Source: Desmodus rotundus (lineage: Eukaryota; Chordata; Mammalia; Chiroptera; Phyllostomidae). From it: 64,000 bases of DNA. Positions 21,536 to 33,589 of this stretch are shown here, in pieces (the first letter of the stretch is position 1; each line of letters starts with the position of its first letter). The stretch is taken from assembly GCF_022682495.2 (NCBI RefSeq), contig NC_071390.1:167363220-167427219 (forward strand), in the 5' to 3' direction. The notes beneath the pieces were generated by a model. It was not told the origin of the DNA, searched no databases, and was given only the letters and a program-made list of their open reading frames with translations. The position numbers and the translations under genes are program-made.

Positions 21536-21549
21536 TACGTAATGTTTCT

Positions 21550-21708
21550 CAACTATGATTACACTTTAGAAACATCTGGGGAGCTTTTACAATCTTGATG
21601 CTCAGGCCACAGCCAAGACTAATCAAATTAGACTCTGAAGTTGGAGGCCCAGCATCTGTTCTTTTTATAACTCCCTTGGCGATTCTACTGTTGGGCCAAG
21701 GTTGAGAA
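21550..21708 (+). mobile_element. hAT-Charlie non-autonomous remnant
   Basis: 'atgtttctcaactatgatta', 'aacatctggggagcttttac' and the complementary right end 'gggccaaggttgagaaaag' match a MER-type Charlie element with inverted ends ('tggttctcaac...'). Confidence 0.65.
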
Positions 21709-21754
21709 AAGAACATAAGGAGGGAATCAAGTTAGGGAAATAGGGAAACATTTT

Positions 21755-22166
21755 TGTATTAGCCAAGGTTCTCCAGAGACACAGAACCAATGGGATGTAT
21801 ATATACATAAGAGATTCACTTTAAGAGATTGGCTTATGCAGTTATGAAAGTGGAAAGTTCAACATGTTCAGGGTGGGCTGTAGGCTAGGAACTGGAGAAG
21901 AGCTGATGCTACAGGTCAAATGTAAAGGTTGTCTGCCGTTGAGTTTTCTCTTGCTTGAGGGAGGTCAGTCTCTTGTTCTATTCAGACCTTCAACTGATTG
22001 GATGAGGCCCACTCACATTATAGAGGGCAATCTGGTTTACTCATGGTCTACTGGTTTAAATGTTAATCTCATCCAAAAGCACTATCACAGAAACATCTGG
22101 TATGACATTTGACAAGTCTGGGCATGGCGGCTCAGCCAAGTCAAGACATAATAATTACCATCACAA
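21755..22166 (+). mobile_element. ERVL-type LTR (MLT2-like)
   Basis: Starts 'tgtattagccaaggttctcc', has 'cagaaccaatgggatgtata', 'agattggcttatgcagttat', 'ggaggtcagtctcttgttct', 'caactgattggatgaggccc' and ends near 'accatcacaa'. This is a common placental-mammal LTR pattern; no internal region follows, so it is a solo or truncated LTR. Confidence 0.75.
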
Positions 22167-22545
22167 CTTAACAGTTGTTCGGGGATATCAAAAACTTTAT
22201 CATTAAGGAGTAAAGACAGGAGTGCAGTGGTTATTTGAAGTCATGTCTCTTGTTTGGTCACAAACAGATTACCTCTGAAATTCCTTGCTTGCTACCCCAA
22301 GAGGAACCATTTACTTGTCACTTGTAAGCTCTACTCCCAGAGCCCACAGATTTTATTAAAATTAAGAATTATGAGAAGATAAAGTAGTTTGTTCCATCAA
22401 CTTGGAATTGGCTGTTTTTCTTAGATTATCAACATTTTTGTTAGCAGAGTGAGTGTCATTAATTGTACAAGAAGATTCACTAGAGTGGATATTAAAAGGT
22501 TGATCTTAAGCCATGAATATATTCCTTTAAGAAAAGCTGATTCCT

Positions 22546-22756
22546 TCTGCTCTCTTGAAAGAGCCGCAGTATCACAACTCAGAATTAAAAAAGATTAGTG
22601 TTGAGAGTTCTATAGGTCTCAGCAGGAAAGAAACGTGGTTTATTGGGGAAATCGTGGACAACCTAATTATCCTTTCTCTCCTTGAAAAAAGGGCTTTAGA
22701 GCCTTTCCAGGTCACCGGCACTAGGGTTTACTTTTTTTCATAACTAATTGGAGTTT
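22546..22756 (+). repeat. Unidentified 0.2-kb sequence, copy A
   Basis: Clearly homologous to copy B at 23838-24050, about three-quarters identical by eye: shared blocks include 'gagagttctat.ggtctc', 'tttatt.gggaaat', 'aattatcct' and 'tttccaggtcacc'-like strings in the same order. I do not recognise a repeat family. Confidence 0.7.
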
Positions 22757-23837
22757 AGTTGAAAATCCAGTTTTTCTCTACAACTGACCATCAGGTTGCC
22801 TGAATGTGTGTGATTTCAAGTTAACAGATGAGGCATCAGAGGCCTTTGGCTTGGAACAGTCTCAGCCCCATGCCTCCAGCTGTCCTTGCACCTCCTGCTG
22901 TTGTTTAAGCTCCCATTTCTGAGCACAAATCTGCAGTGGGAGATCTGCAGCCCACCGAGAAGATCCAGGCCACAAGGACAATGCAGGGGGTCTGAGGGCT
23001 CACACAGAGCCTCCCACATGCAATGTGCAATGCTCTGGTTCCCAGGGATCTTGGGTTTGGCCCGAGACACTTTTAACCTGTGGAACCAGCTGACTGATGA
23101 AGCTGGGACTGCTGTGAGTCAGCAGGAAACTGAGTCAGTCCCATTGATTTGGAGTAGGAGGGTGTGGGTTGAGTTGGTAAGGATGTTGGATGGGTTTTTG
23201 TGGTCATGGAAATAGTTTCACTTTGCCAGCTATGAATCAACTAGTATTCATGCAGGCCCAGAAGGAGAAGAGCTAAAGTTAAAAATAAGTCAACCTTTTA
23301 TTTTTAGGCAAAGCAGAGCACAGCCTTAAAACAGTAACTGGGGCATGTGGACCAGCCTCGCTTTGAAGGCTCAGAGGGAAGGAGTAATAGTACTGGGTCT
23401 CTGTCACATAGCTTCCCTACCGATGCAGGAGGGTGTGTGGAGAGACCTGCCTGAGCGTGGGAGGTGCCCTGAACTAAAGCAGGGTAGTCCTCCTATCCAG
23501 CTCCCAGCTATAGTTCAGGGGACCCAGAGCCTCAGCTTGCTATCTAAATCCCCAGGAAATGACATCGGGGTGAAGACACCTCTGCTGTGTGTAGGTATGG
23601 TGTGTACAGGCAGAACTGGTGTGCATCAGTACGCAGCTGCTCTGGTTGTTAAAACACTGGAATATTTTCATACTCCTTTGTAAATAAACACCAACACCCA
23701 AGTCTTCTGTTTTCCTCCCCTTTACCAGCTACCTCTGCCCCTCTTCTGGGACCTCACAGACTTGCCCAGTATCCATCAACTAAAGGGTTCATTCCTGGCA
23801 CAGTGGGGCATCCACAAAGTCAGGTGACCTCTGTTTT
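22757..23837. other. No recognised feature
   Basis: The 1.08-kb interval between the two copies of the unidentified repeat. Moderately GC-rich; no coding exon or known repeat seen. Confidence 0.45.
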
Positions 23838-24050
23838 CTTGAGAGAACTCCAGTATCAAAATCCAGAATGCAAAAAGATTGGTAAAAACGAGAGTTCTAT
23901 TGGTCTCGATAGCAAGAAATCCATGATTTATTAGGGGAAATGATGGACAATTCAATTATCCTCGCTCTTCTTTATAAAAGAGTTTTGGAGCTTTTCCATG
24001 TCACCAGCAAGAGGATTTACTTTCTTCCACAAATGATTGGAAGCTTCAGC
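23838..24050 (+). repeat. Unidentified 0.2-kb sequence, copy B
   Basis: Same orientation as copy A, 1.3 kb downstream, with blocks 'gagagttctattggtctc', 'gggaaatgatggacaattc' and 'tttccatgtcaccagcaaga' aligned to A. Homology fades on both sides, giving a unit of about 210 bases. Confidence 0.7.
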
Positions 24051-24880
24051 ACCAAGGCCAGCTACATCCTTTGCGATTTGTCCCTGTCAATACAGTAGTG
24101 GTTAAATAGAGGGACTATGGCCAATGGGTATGGTGGTGTGTGGGTTCCATCAAAGAAAGATGTTGGGCTGCTAACCCAAGGGACTATAGCCCTAGCCCTG
24201 CCTACTTAGTTAGCAGAACATACTCTCCTATTTCACCACAGCATTTTCCAGCTATTTTAGACCTCCGGGTGCCTTCTCCCATGGGTTCAGGCACAGACCT
24301 TTGAGTTCTGCTACTCAGTCCTCTTCATCATGTCACCATAAAGTGTGTTTGCCCCCACTGACCTTTTACTGGTGACTTTATCGCTACTGCCACTCTGGCC
24401 TCAAGGAAGCAAGGGCTCTGATCCTTATGTCCACTGAATCCCAAATGGAGGCATGCCTTTCTACTTGGTTCCCATAGGGGACCAGAGATCAGGCTGTCAC
24501 TTTTAATGAGACATAGAACAGGTGTGGGGGCAATGGCTGGGAAGTAAAATACAGAACAAAGCTCATGGTTTTGATGGTCCAGGCATCTTTAACAGCTCTG
24601 ATTCCCTGACATGCACCCTTCTGGCTGCTTCGGGGCTAGGATCTGCTCCCCTTGGCTGCCAAGAGAAAGGCCCCAGACGTCCCCACACATCAGAGTTTAG
24701 GCAAGGCTGACTTGGCCAAGCTCTATGATAATGAAGAAAGGATTTTCTCACCCAGCACTAGGGCCTGCTATGAGACACTAACAGCTTGGTCAAGGGGAAA
24801 TCACACCAGGTTCAGTCAGTCTCTCCCCCCAAATCCAAGTATCCTGCAAAGGAGTCTGACTTGGAGTTAACCAAGTGCAG
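24051..24880. other. No recognised feature
   Basis: About 830 bases without a recognised repeat or exon. Confidence 0.45.
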
Positions 24881-24884
24881 ATCC

Positions 24885-25025
24885 CACTCACCATGTGGGT
24901 GTTTGTTGTATTGTCATTCCCATTTTATAAAAGAGAAATTGATGCCCAGCAAGGTTGAGTAGCTCAACTAAGCTCACACAGCCTATAAAGCTCCTAAGAC
25001 CTGTACCTGGATGATCGTTCCAAAG
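24885..25025 (-). repeat. MIR SINE
   Basis: 'tcattcccattttataaaag', 'gaaattgatgcccagcaagg' and 'actaagctcacacagcctat' match antisense MIR. Confidence 0.75.
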
Positions 25026-25635
25026 CTACTACACAAAGCACTTTTCTTGGGTGGACCTTGGAAATTCTTAACACTCTTTAATTACCAGCATATTATAAAG
25101 GTGAAAAGGCATATGGTGTGCATGAGTCCAGCATCAAGTTAACCTTGAAGACCTCTGGTGGGCTTCAAATGGAACAGAAGCCAACAAGGGGAAGCGTAGA
25201 AGAGGACACATCAGCAGAACGCTTTTGAAAATTTCCAGTTGATTTCTTCACCATTTTACAGGTGATACCAGGAGCAGCAGCTTCAGCCACAGCCCTGGTG
25301 CTCTCCAATTCTTCAGTTGCCTTCTTCCTGCTAACATCATTCACGTGAGGCTGTTTAAGCCCTGCAAACACAGGTGCGAGGCTCTCAGAGGCCCCGCTCT
25401 GCCACGTGCTGTAGTTTCTTTTGTATCGGGCTTCTTTCAGCTGTCATAAAGCTTCATTTCGGGTGAGTATGAATTTCTCTGCTGACCTTTTCAAGTCAGA
25501 TTCCTCACTGCTGTGTCTTTCTGTCTTCTAGCTTTTAAATCTGTCCATCATTTGGGTCCCTAAACAAGTACTCTGATTTACTTGCCAGCACCAGACATCT
25601 TTATATATTTTCGGTAATCTCTTTGGTCACCCACA
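25026..25635. other. No recognised feature
   Basis: About 610 bases without a recognised repeat or exon. Confidence 0.45.
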
Positions 25636-25639
25636 TAGG

Positions 25640-25770
25640 TGAGAATCTACCTCTAGTTTGTAAATTCCCTGAGGACAGGGACCATGTCTTAAAAATCTTT
25701 GTCTTCCCCTCAGCTCCTAGCTCTGTGCCTTCCTGTAGACACATTGGAATTATTGGAAATTAGTTTGTAT
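25640..25770 (+). repeat. LINE L2, 3' end
   Basis: 'aaattccctgaggacaggga', 'ccatgtcttaaaaatctttg' and 'cagctcctagctctgtgcct' follow the L2 3' end in plus orientation. Confidence 0.8.
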
Positions 25771-26297
25771 TTCCTAAGCATTTTCTCAAAGGATGGTTTT
25801 CAGTGTGTATGTGGCCCATTCTAATCGTATAAGCCCTCCAATTCTCCACCCCCCCCACTCAAGTCCATCCCACAGTAACTCTGCCATTTCCACTCATCTC
25901 TGCTGTGCAGAGATAGTAAGAAGCGATCCATTCTCATCCCTGAAAAAGCTCCTCGTTGTCTTAAATTTCAGTTAAGTTCATTTTCAATATTTATTTTATT
26001 AGGAAAATTTTAAATGTGTGTTTTTCAAAATTCTTTTCTTTGTTCTCATGGGAGACAATTTCATATGGTGGCATGCAAACTGGCCTTCAAGGTTACATAT
26101 TCACAGGTTTGGAGAATTAAGATGTGAACATCTTGGGATGGGGTGGGGGCTTTGTTCAGCAGTTGGCTTTGTTCTATTTACCACAGGCAGGGAAAGCATG
26201 AGAAGATGTAACATCTTATTGTTCCAGAAATTAAAGAAGTACTCAATAAATAATAAGGACATGTCAAAAGGACACCTGGAACCAGCTTGAAGGGCCT
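25771..26297. other. No recognised feature
   Basis: About 530 bases; a C-rich run at 25849-25857 and an AT-rich stretch near 25980, nothing identified. Confidence 0.45.
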
Positions 26298-26668
26298 TGT
26301 ATTAGTCTGCTCAGGCAAAGCAGCCCAGACCAGGTGGCTTAAACAACAGAAATTTATTTTCCCACAATTCTAGAGGCTAGAAGTCCAAAATCAAAGTGTC
26401 AGCAGGTTGGGTTACTCCTGAGGCCTCTTTTCCTGGCTTGCAGATGGCCACCATCTCTCTGTGTTGTCACATGGCTTTTCCTCTGGCTGGGCACTGAGAG
26501 ACAAAGAACTCTTTGGAGTCTGTCTCCTCTTCTTATAAGGACACCAGCCCTATTGGCTTAGGGCCCCACCTGGATGACCTCATTCAACTTTTATCTCCTC
26601 ATATGGTCACATGGGGGATTAGGGCTTCCACATATGTATTTTGGGAGTACACAGTGCAGTCCATAACA
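26298..26668 (+). mobile_element. ERVL-type LTR ('tgtattag...ataaca')
   Basis: Starts 'tgtattagtctgctcaggca', has 'ggtggcttaaacaacagaaa', 'ttctagaggctagaagtcca', 'ttgcagatggccaccatctc', 'cttcttataaggacaccagc' and ends 'gtccataaca'. This is a widespread placental LTR; a relative lies at 63511-63886. Confidence 0.8.
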
Positions 26669-27375
26669 ATTCTTTTCCTTTGATTTGTGATCCAGGCCCT
26701 GCTATGTGAGCAAAAGCAGGTCAAGAAAGCTCTCTGGACATCAGAGTATGAGGACAATCTGTGATGTGGTGTGGTGTGTAACGCACGGGTGGCTTTGACT
26801 CTGCATTGATTGTGTGACTGAATGTAAGCACATTCTGTTTGGACAGGTATGTACCATTTTCCAGTTTTATCATTTGATCTATTTTTTCCTGTTAATCATT
26901 TCATGCAGGAGATAGAATTCGATTGTAATGGAATGCATGAACCTACTCTGGGAGTTGTTGAGCCTGCAACTAAGAAGAAAACACTGTTGGGCTTCTTCCT
27001 GGTGCTGAATTAAACTGCCCTAGGGGTGTCGTATGAAAGCCCTGGGACCACTCCTTGGCTGATCCCCACCACAGCCAGGGCCACCTCCATGTCCAACCGT
27101 CATGCTCTCAGTGCCCCAGCTCACCCCCAAACCCAGTTTCAAGTGATTTTCATGGCTACTCTAAGTGGAAACTATAAGAAAAAGGAAAGGTTAGAAAGCA
27201 AAAACATCTTTTTTCTTTCCTATTACAAAGTAATGGAGACAAATAATTACAATAATCTTTGCATTTCTTTCCAGTGTTTTCTGCATACCTATTTTTTTGT
27301 GTGTAATGCTTCAATGACAGTATGCATCCAATTCTATATTCTGCTTCTTGTACTTCATCTTAGAGGATTTAATAT
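26669..27375. other. No recognised feature
   Basis: About 700 bases without a recognised repeat or exon. Confidence 0.45.
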
Positions 27376-27379
27376 GTTG

Positions 27380-27945
27380 TGTGCCAGCTGAAAATAAACC
27401 CACACATTCTTTGTCACTCCTCTCATAGAGAGGTGGTATCTGTATCTCCCCCTTAGCATCTGTGATGACTTACTGACCTCCTTGTAGCCAATAGAATGCA
27501 GTAGAGGAGATGCTGTATAACTTTCAAAACTGGGTCAGAAGAGGCTGCACAGCTTTTGCCTGGTTCTTTTGGGATGTGAACTCTAGAGGAAATTAGCACC
27601 ATGTAAGAAGACAGGTGTCCTGAGACTGCCATGCTAGAGAGCCCACATGCAGACAGACACTCTGACGGACAGCCCAGCTGGGCTCGCAGCTGACAGCCAA
27701 CATCAACTCCTAGCCCTGCGAGTGAGCCATCTTGGACATCTAGCCCAGTCAAGTCATCTGATGTATTTTTTATTCAGCCCCAGCTGACATCTTATTGCAA
27801 CTGCATGAGCAATCTCAAGTGAGAACTGTTCAACTGAGCCCTTTTCAAATTTATGATGCACAAAATTGTAAGCAAAATAAAATCGTTAGCCACTAAGCCA
27901 CTAAGTTTTGAGGCAATTTTCCACACAGCAATAGTAACCAAAATG
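27380..27945 (+). mobile_element. MLT1 (MaLR) LTR
   Basis: 'gccaatagaatgcagtagag', 'cctggttcttttgggatgtg', 'gcgagtgagccatcttggac', 'cccagctgacatcttattgc', 'gccactaagttttgaggcaa' and 'acacagcaatagtaacc' trace an MLT1 LTR nearly end to end. Confidence 0.85.
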
Positions 27946-28860
27946 AACTTTGGTACCTGGAAATGAGGGACTGCTCTAATTAAAATGTAACACATGTGGT
28001 ATTGGCTTTAACACTGGGCAACAGACAAAAGCCTTGAGAATTCCGTCAGTGAAAGCTTAAAGGAAAGGCAGGAAAATGTTATAAGAAGCAGAAGAAAAGG
28101 AGACCTTTGTTAGGTAGTGGTGGGAAGTCAGTGAAACCAGCACCTGCAGTAATGCTGGAAGTCAAAACATGCACCCAGTGACTCTACGATCCAGCCAAGA
28201 AAATGTCCAGGCATTTTCCAGGCAAATGTCCAGGAGGGTTGGAGATGCCCCCTGGCCTCTTCTGGTTTCCTAGAACAAAATGAGAGCAGAGAGATACAAA
28301 CAGATAAACTGAAAAGCCAACTGTTACATCTCCAAGTGGAATTTGGAGAAAATACAAAGGGCCCAAGATGATATTTTTAGTCGGTAGAGGGTTCTTAAAG
28401 TAAAAAGGAGCCCCGGGGAAAAGATTTTCAAGAAAACGTGGTCAGAGGAGAAGAATGAAGCCAGAAGGGTGAGTTTAAAACACTTTTTAAAGATTTCAGA
28501 AAAATTCAAGATGGTATCTCAAGACACTATCATCCAGATAAAAAGGACCTTAAGGCCATGCTCTGTAGATCATGCCTCTTAAATAACAGACCTAGGCTCT
28601 TAAGGATATTGCCCGTAACTGCCTCACAGCAAGACTAAGATAGAGAAGAGTCTGTCTCAAAGACCCTTTGTGGTTTTGTCAAGGAAGAGAACTCTAATAA
28701 GATTCACAAAAACCCACAAAATTTTCAAAAGAATTATATTGGCAAAAGCATCTTGAACTGATAGAGACAGAAGCAGAACAAAATGAAAAGAGGCCTTTGG
28801 ATCCCCAACCTTCTGTGGGAAGGAAGCAGAATGAGAAAGCTACCCAGCAGCAAATGCAGG
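27946..28860 (+). mobile_element. MaLR internal region following the MLT1 LTR
   Basis: 'tttggtacctggaaatgagg', 'ggctttaacactgggcaaca', 'tgctctgtagatcatgcctc', 'agagaagagtctgtctcaaa' and 'gaccctttgtggttttgtca' follow the non-coding internal sequence of MaLR elements. The LTR at 27380 is thus a 5' LTR. The 3' end is lost where an L1 begins. Confidence 0.75.
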
Positions 28861-28864
28861 CTAT

Positions 28865-30262
28865 TTATTACAGAAAAGGAAGAACTATCCAAAGCTATCT
28901 ATAGATTCAGGGTAATCCCTATCAAAATTCCCATGGCACTTTTCACATAATAGAAAAAACAAATCTTAAAATTTATATGGAACCACAAAAGACTCTGAAT
29001 AGCCAAGACATTCCTAAGAAAAAGAACAAGTTGAAGGCATCACACTTTCTGATATCAAACTATGCTACAAAGCAATAATACTAAAAACAATATGATACTG
29101 GCATAAAAATAGACACATATACCAATGGAACAGAATAGAGAGCCCAGAAATGAACCCCCATGTACATGGTCAACTAATATTTGACATGGGAGCCAAGAAT
29201 GCTCAATGGGGAAAGGATAGTGTCTTCAATAAATGATGCTGGGAAAACTAGATGAGCACATGCAGAAGAGTGATATTAAACCCCTATCTCATGCCACTCT
29301 CACAAAAATTAACTACAAGTGGATTGAAGACTTAAACATAAGCCCTAAACCAAAAAACTCCTAGAAGGAAACATAGAAAAAAAGTTCCTTGACATTGCTC
29401 TTGGCAACATTTTTTTTTTGTATATGACACCAAAAACACAAGCAACAAAAGCAAAAATAAACAACTGGAACTACATCAAACTAAAAAGAAAAGGGAACCC
29501 TGGTATACTGTTAGTGGATATGTAAATTGGTCCGGTCACTGTGGAAAGTAGTATGGAATTCCCTAAAAAAAATTAAAACTACTGTAGGAGCCAGCAATTC
29601 CACATCTGGGTATATAGCCAAAAGAAATAAAAATAGGGTATCAAAAAGATATCTGCATTCTCATGTTTATAGCTAAGATAGGTGAACACTCTAAGTGTTC
29701 ATCAACAAATGAATGGGGAAAGAATGGATACATTTAGTGGTATATACACACAATGGAATATTATTCAGCTATGAGAAAGAAGAAAATTCTGCCATTGTAA
29801 CAACATAGGTGGACCTAGAGGACATTACACTAAGTCAGACAGAGAAAGACAAATACTGTATGATGTCATATATAGAATCTAAAAAACCCAAACTCATAGA
29901 AATAGAGAGTGGAATGATGGTTACCTGGGCCTGGGCGGTAGGGAAATTGGTGAGATGTTGGTCAAAAGGGTACAATCTTACAGTCAGAAGATGCATATGT
30001 TCTGGGGATCTAATGCACAGCAGCGTGATTATAGTTAACAATACTGTGTTTTGTATTTGAATGTTGCTACCAGACCAGACCATAAATGTTCTCACCACAC
30101 ACACAACAATGATCAGGTGCCATGATAATGGTGTTAGGTGACAGCTAATGATACTATATAGTAATCATATTGCAATATATAAGTGGAGCAAATCAATATA
30201 CACTTATAAACTTATACAAGGTTTTATGTCAATTATATCTCAATAAAAAATAAAATAATTGT
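28865..30262 (+). mobile_element. L1M LINE, ORF2 end plus 3'UTR
   Basis: 'atccctatcaaaattcccat', 'gaacagaatagagagcccag', 'aatggggaaaggatagtgtc' and 'tcaaactaaaaagaaaaggg' give the ORF2 C-terminal part. At about 29500 the sequence jumps to 'gaaccctggtatactgttag', skipping some 0.3 kb of usual L1 sequence. It continues through 'gtatatacacacaatggaat' and a 3'UTR ending 'tatctcaataaaaaata'. Many stops; inactive. Confidence 0.9.
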
Positions 30263-30890
30263 AGCTGCTTTCTGTTTTTATTTCCTCAAATGTAGGCAAT
30301 AAAATAATCACTTTCTTCATTTTCCTTCTTTTGGATTACTAACTTAGAATAAACTTCCAAAAGAAAAATAACCAAGTGGGAGAGTATAAATATTTTTATA
30401 ACTTCCAATTCACATTGCCAAATTACTTTCCTAGAAGTTAGTACCAATTTGCCACCCAAAACTATGGGTATAGCAGTTGTATTACAACTTCACCAGAGCT
30501 GGGTGTTGTAATTTTAGGTGTATTTAAAAGCATCACACATTGGAAAGCTCTTCTTGTATACCTGTTGTAAAACTTCATTACCACAATTCTAGGAAAGAAT
30601 CCATAATGGTTGTAGCCATAGAGCTCTCTCCTGCTCAGCCTAACACAGTCCTTTATTATCTGGTGGTGTCTTTCTTTTTATTCCAACAAACTCCTCCTAG
30701 TGCATTCCCAGCCTCCTTCTGGGAAGTTGACCAGGAAGAATGTGATTGGCCTGAGCTATATGTAGCCCTCTGCTCTGCTCACATGTCTCTCAAAAATAGC
30801 CCTGAACTATCCTGATTTTCTGGTCTACCTCTACCCTGCTCCATTACTATTGAGAGTTTCCTCTGAGCCATATGAATGTTATTTCACTCT
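30263..30890. other. No recognised feature
   Basis: About 630 bases without a clear repeat or exon. Confidence 0.45.
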
Positions 30891-30894
30891 TTCT

Positions 30895-31015
30895 CTTAAC
30901 CACTTATAAGGTAAACTTTATTTCCCCTTTTCAGATAAGAACTAGGAATATGAAATTTGCAAGTGATGGGGACAAGGTTTGAACCCATGCATTTGGCCAC
31001 GACACTTCACTGCCT
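30895..31015 (-). repeat. MIR SINE fragment
   Basis: 'cttaaccacttataaggtaa', 'ttccccttttcagataagaa' and 'caaggtttgaacccatgcat' match antisense MIR. Confidence 0.6.
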
Positions 31016-31168
31016 CACCTGGACTGCTAATCCATTGGGTGTTTCCTTCCCACTCACCCAGGCTTCCTGGGAGGAAGGTAGAAGTCAGTGGAAAACTCCC
31101 ATTCACTCCCTTCAAATACTGACCTGATCCATATTTTTGAACCATCCCAATGTAAAGTCAGTGTCCAG

Positions 31169-31382
31169 TCCTGGCTGGTGTGACTCGGTGGATTGAGCAT
31201 CAGCCTGCAAACCGAAAGGTTGCTGGTTCAATTCCCAGGCAGGGCACCTACCTGGGTTGCGGGTCCCTAGTTGGGGGCCTGTGAGAGGCAACCAACCTCT
31301 CGCACTTCTCTGTTTCTCTCCCTCTCTTTCTCCCTCCCTTTCTTTCTCTCTAAAAATAAATAAATAAAATCTGTTAAGAAAA
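31169..31382 (+). mobile_element. VES SINE with target duplication
   Basis: Begins 'tcctggctggtgtgactcgg', contains 'ggttcaattcccaggcaggg' and 'gagaggcaaccaacctctcg', a CT-rich run and a 'taaataaataaaatctg' tail. 'taaagtcagtgtccag' (31153-31168) and 'taaagtcaatgtccag' (31383-31398) are a 16-bp duplication with one mismatch, indicating a recent insertion. Confidence 0.97.
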
Positions 31383-31674
31383 TAAAGTCAATGTCCAGGT
31401 TTTAACTATGTCTATATCTCCACTTGACAGTAGCATTAAGATGTATCTTACATTTTGTCAGAAATTATTCACAGAAGGTAAAAGTCAGTAGGCCTATTTA
31501 AATGTATGAACATTTTTCTGAATAATTTATTCACAAGTCTAAGAAATTTTATACTTCTTAATATGAAAAGAAAAAAGGTATTTTAAGTTATTCTACTTTT
31601 CCGCAGTCTTTTGTATTTCCTTCCTCAGATAAGCTGTGATATGAAATACTGGACCTCTGAGAGATTGGGGTGGG

Positions 31675-31802
31675 AGCTGTGGATGTGACTTTGCTTCTCT
31701 GCCACGTGAACTCCATGAAAGTGAGGGCTTTGCTTGTTCACTGCTGTGTCCCCAGCACCTGGCACTCAGGGGCACTCCTGTCTGTGGAATGAATGAATGA
31801 GC
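31675..31802 (+). repeat. LINE L2, 3' end
   Basis: 'gaactccatgaaagtgaggg', 'ctgctgtgtccccagcacct' and 'gtctgtggaatgaatgaatg' match the L2 3' end. Confidence 0.8.
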
Positions 31803-31884
31803 TACTGGCTCCCTGCCCAACAGTCCTCTAGTCGCTACAGCTGAGCTAATTTGTCACATGACTTCAGGCTCAGCATCTGCCATG

Positions 31885-32050
31885 GAACCAGTCTGAGGAC
31901 TTTGATGCTCAAAACCTGGTCCTTGAGCCAGCACCTGGAGCCTTGTCCAGGAAATGCAGAATCTCAGGCCCCACCCCAGACCCACTGAATTAGAACCTAC
32001 AATTTACCAAGATCTTCAAGTGATTTGTGCCCACGTTAAAATTGGCAAAC
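31885..32050 (-). mobile_element. MER5A-like hAT-Charlie element
   Basis: 'ggtccttgagccagcacctg', 'aggaaatgcagaatctcagg' and 'ccccaccccagacccactga' match MER5A in antisense orientation. Confidence 0.8.
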
Positions 32051-32054
32051 GGCT

Positions 32055-32218
32055 ATAGGCCAGTCTCAAAGTATGATCTCTCGACCAGCATCATTAGCAT
32101 GGCCTGGGAACTGTTAGAATCTACTGAATAAGGAACTCTGGGAGTGGGGGTGAGCAATACCTGCTTGTAACCTCCAGGAGCTTCTGATGTACTCTAACAT
32201 TTGAAAACCACTGGCACA
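32055..32218 (-). mobile_element. Second MER5-like element next to the first
   Basis: 'gccagtctcaaagtatgatc', 'cgaccagcatcattagcatg', 'tctactgaataaggaactct' and 'catttgaaaaccactggc' give a second copy in the same orientation, within a few bases of the first. Confidence 0.75.
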
Positions 32219-32720
32219 GGCTCACCACCCTTGTCCCCAGTTCCACTGAGACTTCAAATCTTAGTTGTAGGAGCTAGACTGTTTGCTTATTTCCTATGAC
32301 CAAACCTGTGCCTGGCCCCTCTAGTTATGGGAAATCCCCTTTCTCCTAAAGCTTTACATTTCAAATCTGGGTAATTCCCTAAGTTCTTTCTTACCATTCC
32401 TTGTATGTGTAGTATGACATAATCTATTCCAAACAAAATAGATAACCTCATTCTTCTAACCTAACCTTTAAAGAGTCCAGATACAGAGTTCTTTAGGAAT
32501 AGATCATGTCAAGACTCTTCAGGCCTGTTGCTACAAGCCATTTCCTGCTCAAAGATGGTCTGTAGGAGTAGTGTGAGAAAGCCGAATTCTAGACCATGTT
32601 CTGCTAAGTGATTCACCTGCGGGGCTGCATCTGCCCAATAGCGTGTCTTTCCTAATTCACCCAAAGGTGTTCCTAGCTGTGGTCCTGTGTCCTATTCCCG
32701 TGACTTGTGGATGATTATTT
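32219..32720. other. No recognised feature
   Basis: About 500 bases without a recognised repeat or exon. Confidence 0.45.
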
Positions 32721-32721
32721 A

Positions 32722-32923
32722 AGAGGTCCTCAACACCTTGGCCATGAGTTCTGCCACCTGAGCTCCGCCTACTGTCTCCGCCCCGCCCCCCTTATCCAAT
32801 GCCTGGGGTGGGGGGGGGGGCAAGCAAGGTTGCCTGAGCACTGCCTCTCTACTGCCCCCCTGTCTGTGGAAAAATTGTCTTCCACAAACCGGTCCCTGGT
32901 GCCAAGAAGGTTGGGGACCACTG
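32722..32923. mobile_element. hAT-type non-autonomous element, about 200 bp
   Basis: The right end reads on the other strand 'cagtggtccccaaccttctt' and the left end has 'gaggtcctcaacaccttgg', a mutated match. 'ccacaaaccggtccctggtg' is a signature of this common hAT family. A G11 run (32810-32820) lies inside. Confidence 0.75.
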
Positions 32924-32929
32924 ATTTAA

Positions 32930-33585
32930 ATGATTATATGCAGTAGGGTCCTACAGTCCAACGTGAATGCAGTGTACGCAGTTCTTAAATTTCTATGCTG
33001 CATCTGTCTACCTTGATTACAGCTGATGGATTCTTCCCCTCCTCTTCTTGTGACAGTCGTAGGGCTGTTTGCTCTTCTGATTTCCACTTTCTGCCGACTT
33101 TACTGTTAGTCTTTCACCTGTCAGCTATTGGATCTCTTCTTTAAGGTTTTATTAGTTTATCTTCTTCCATTTCTCAGAGCTCTGACACGTGGTTATGCAA
33201 ATTCTTTAAGAACCCTTAAACACCCTTAGGCCAAGTAAGTGCTTAAAATACACACAGTTCTTCTATAAATAGGTTCTGGACACTGTATTAATTTCAAAAT
33301 ATAAAATACATATTTGCTACTATAGGTTACGATCTGTAATACAATTGCTAAGCTTAATTTTTAAAAAAGTAAACCAAATCATACGCACACAAGTGGTATA
33401 GCCATTGCCTTACCTGCCACTTATCAGTGTCAGTATTTATGAAGTAACAACTTTAGTGTCACAGTAATACATTCTTTGACTGTAATTGTGAGGTGAAAGT
33501 TCATTTCCAGATGTCCTTTGGGAAAATGTATTTAAGCATTTCACATAGAGGGCATATGGAATTAAAATGTGTCTTGTTTGTAATA
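32930..33585. other. No recognised feature
   Basis: About 650 bases, AT-rich after 33230; nothing identified. Confidence 0.45.
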
Positions 33586-33589
33586 TCTG

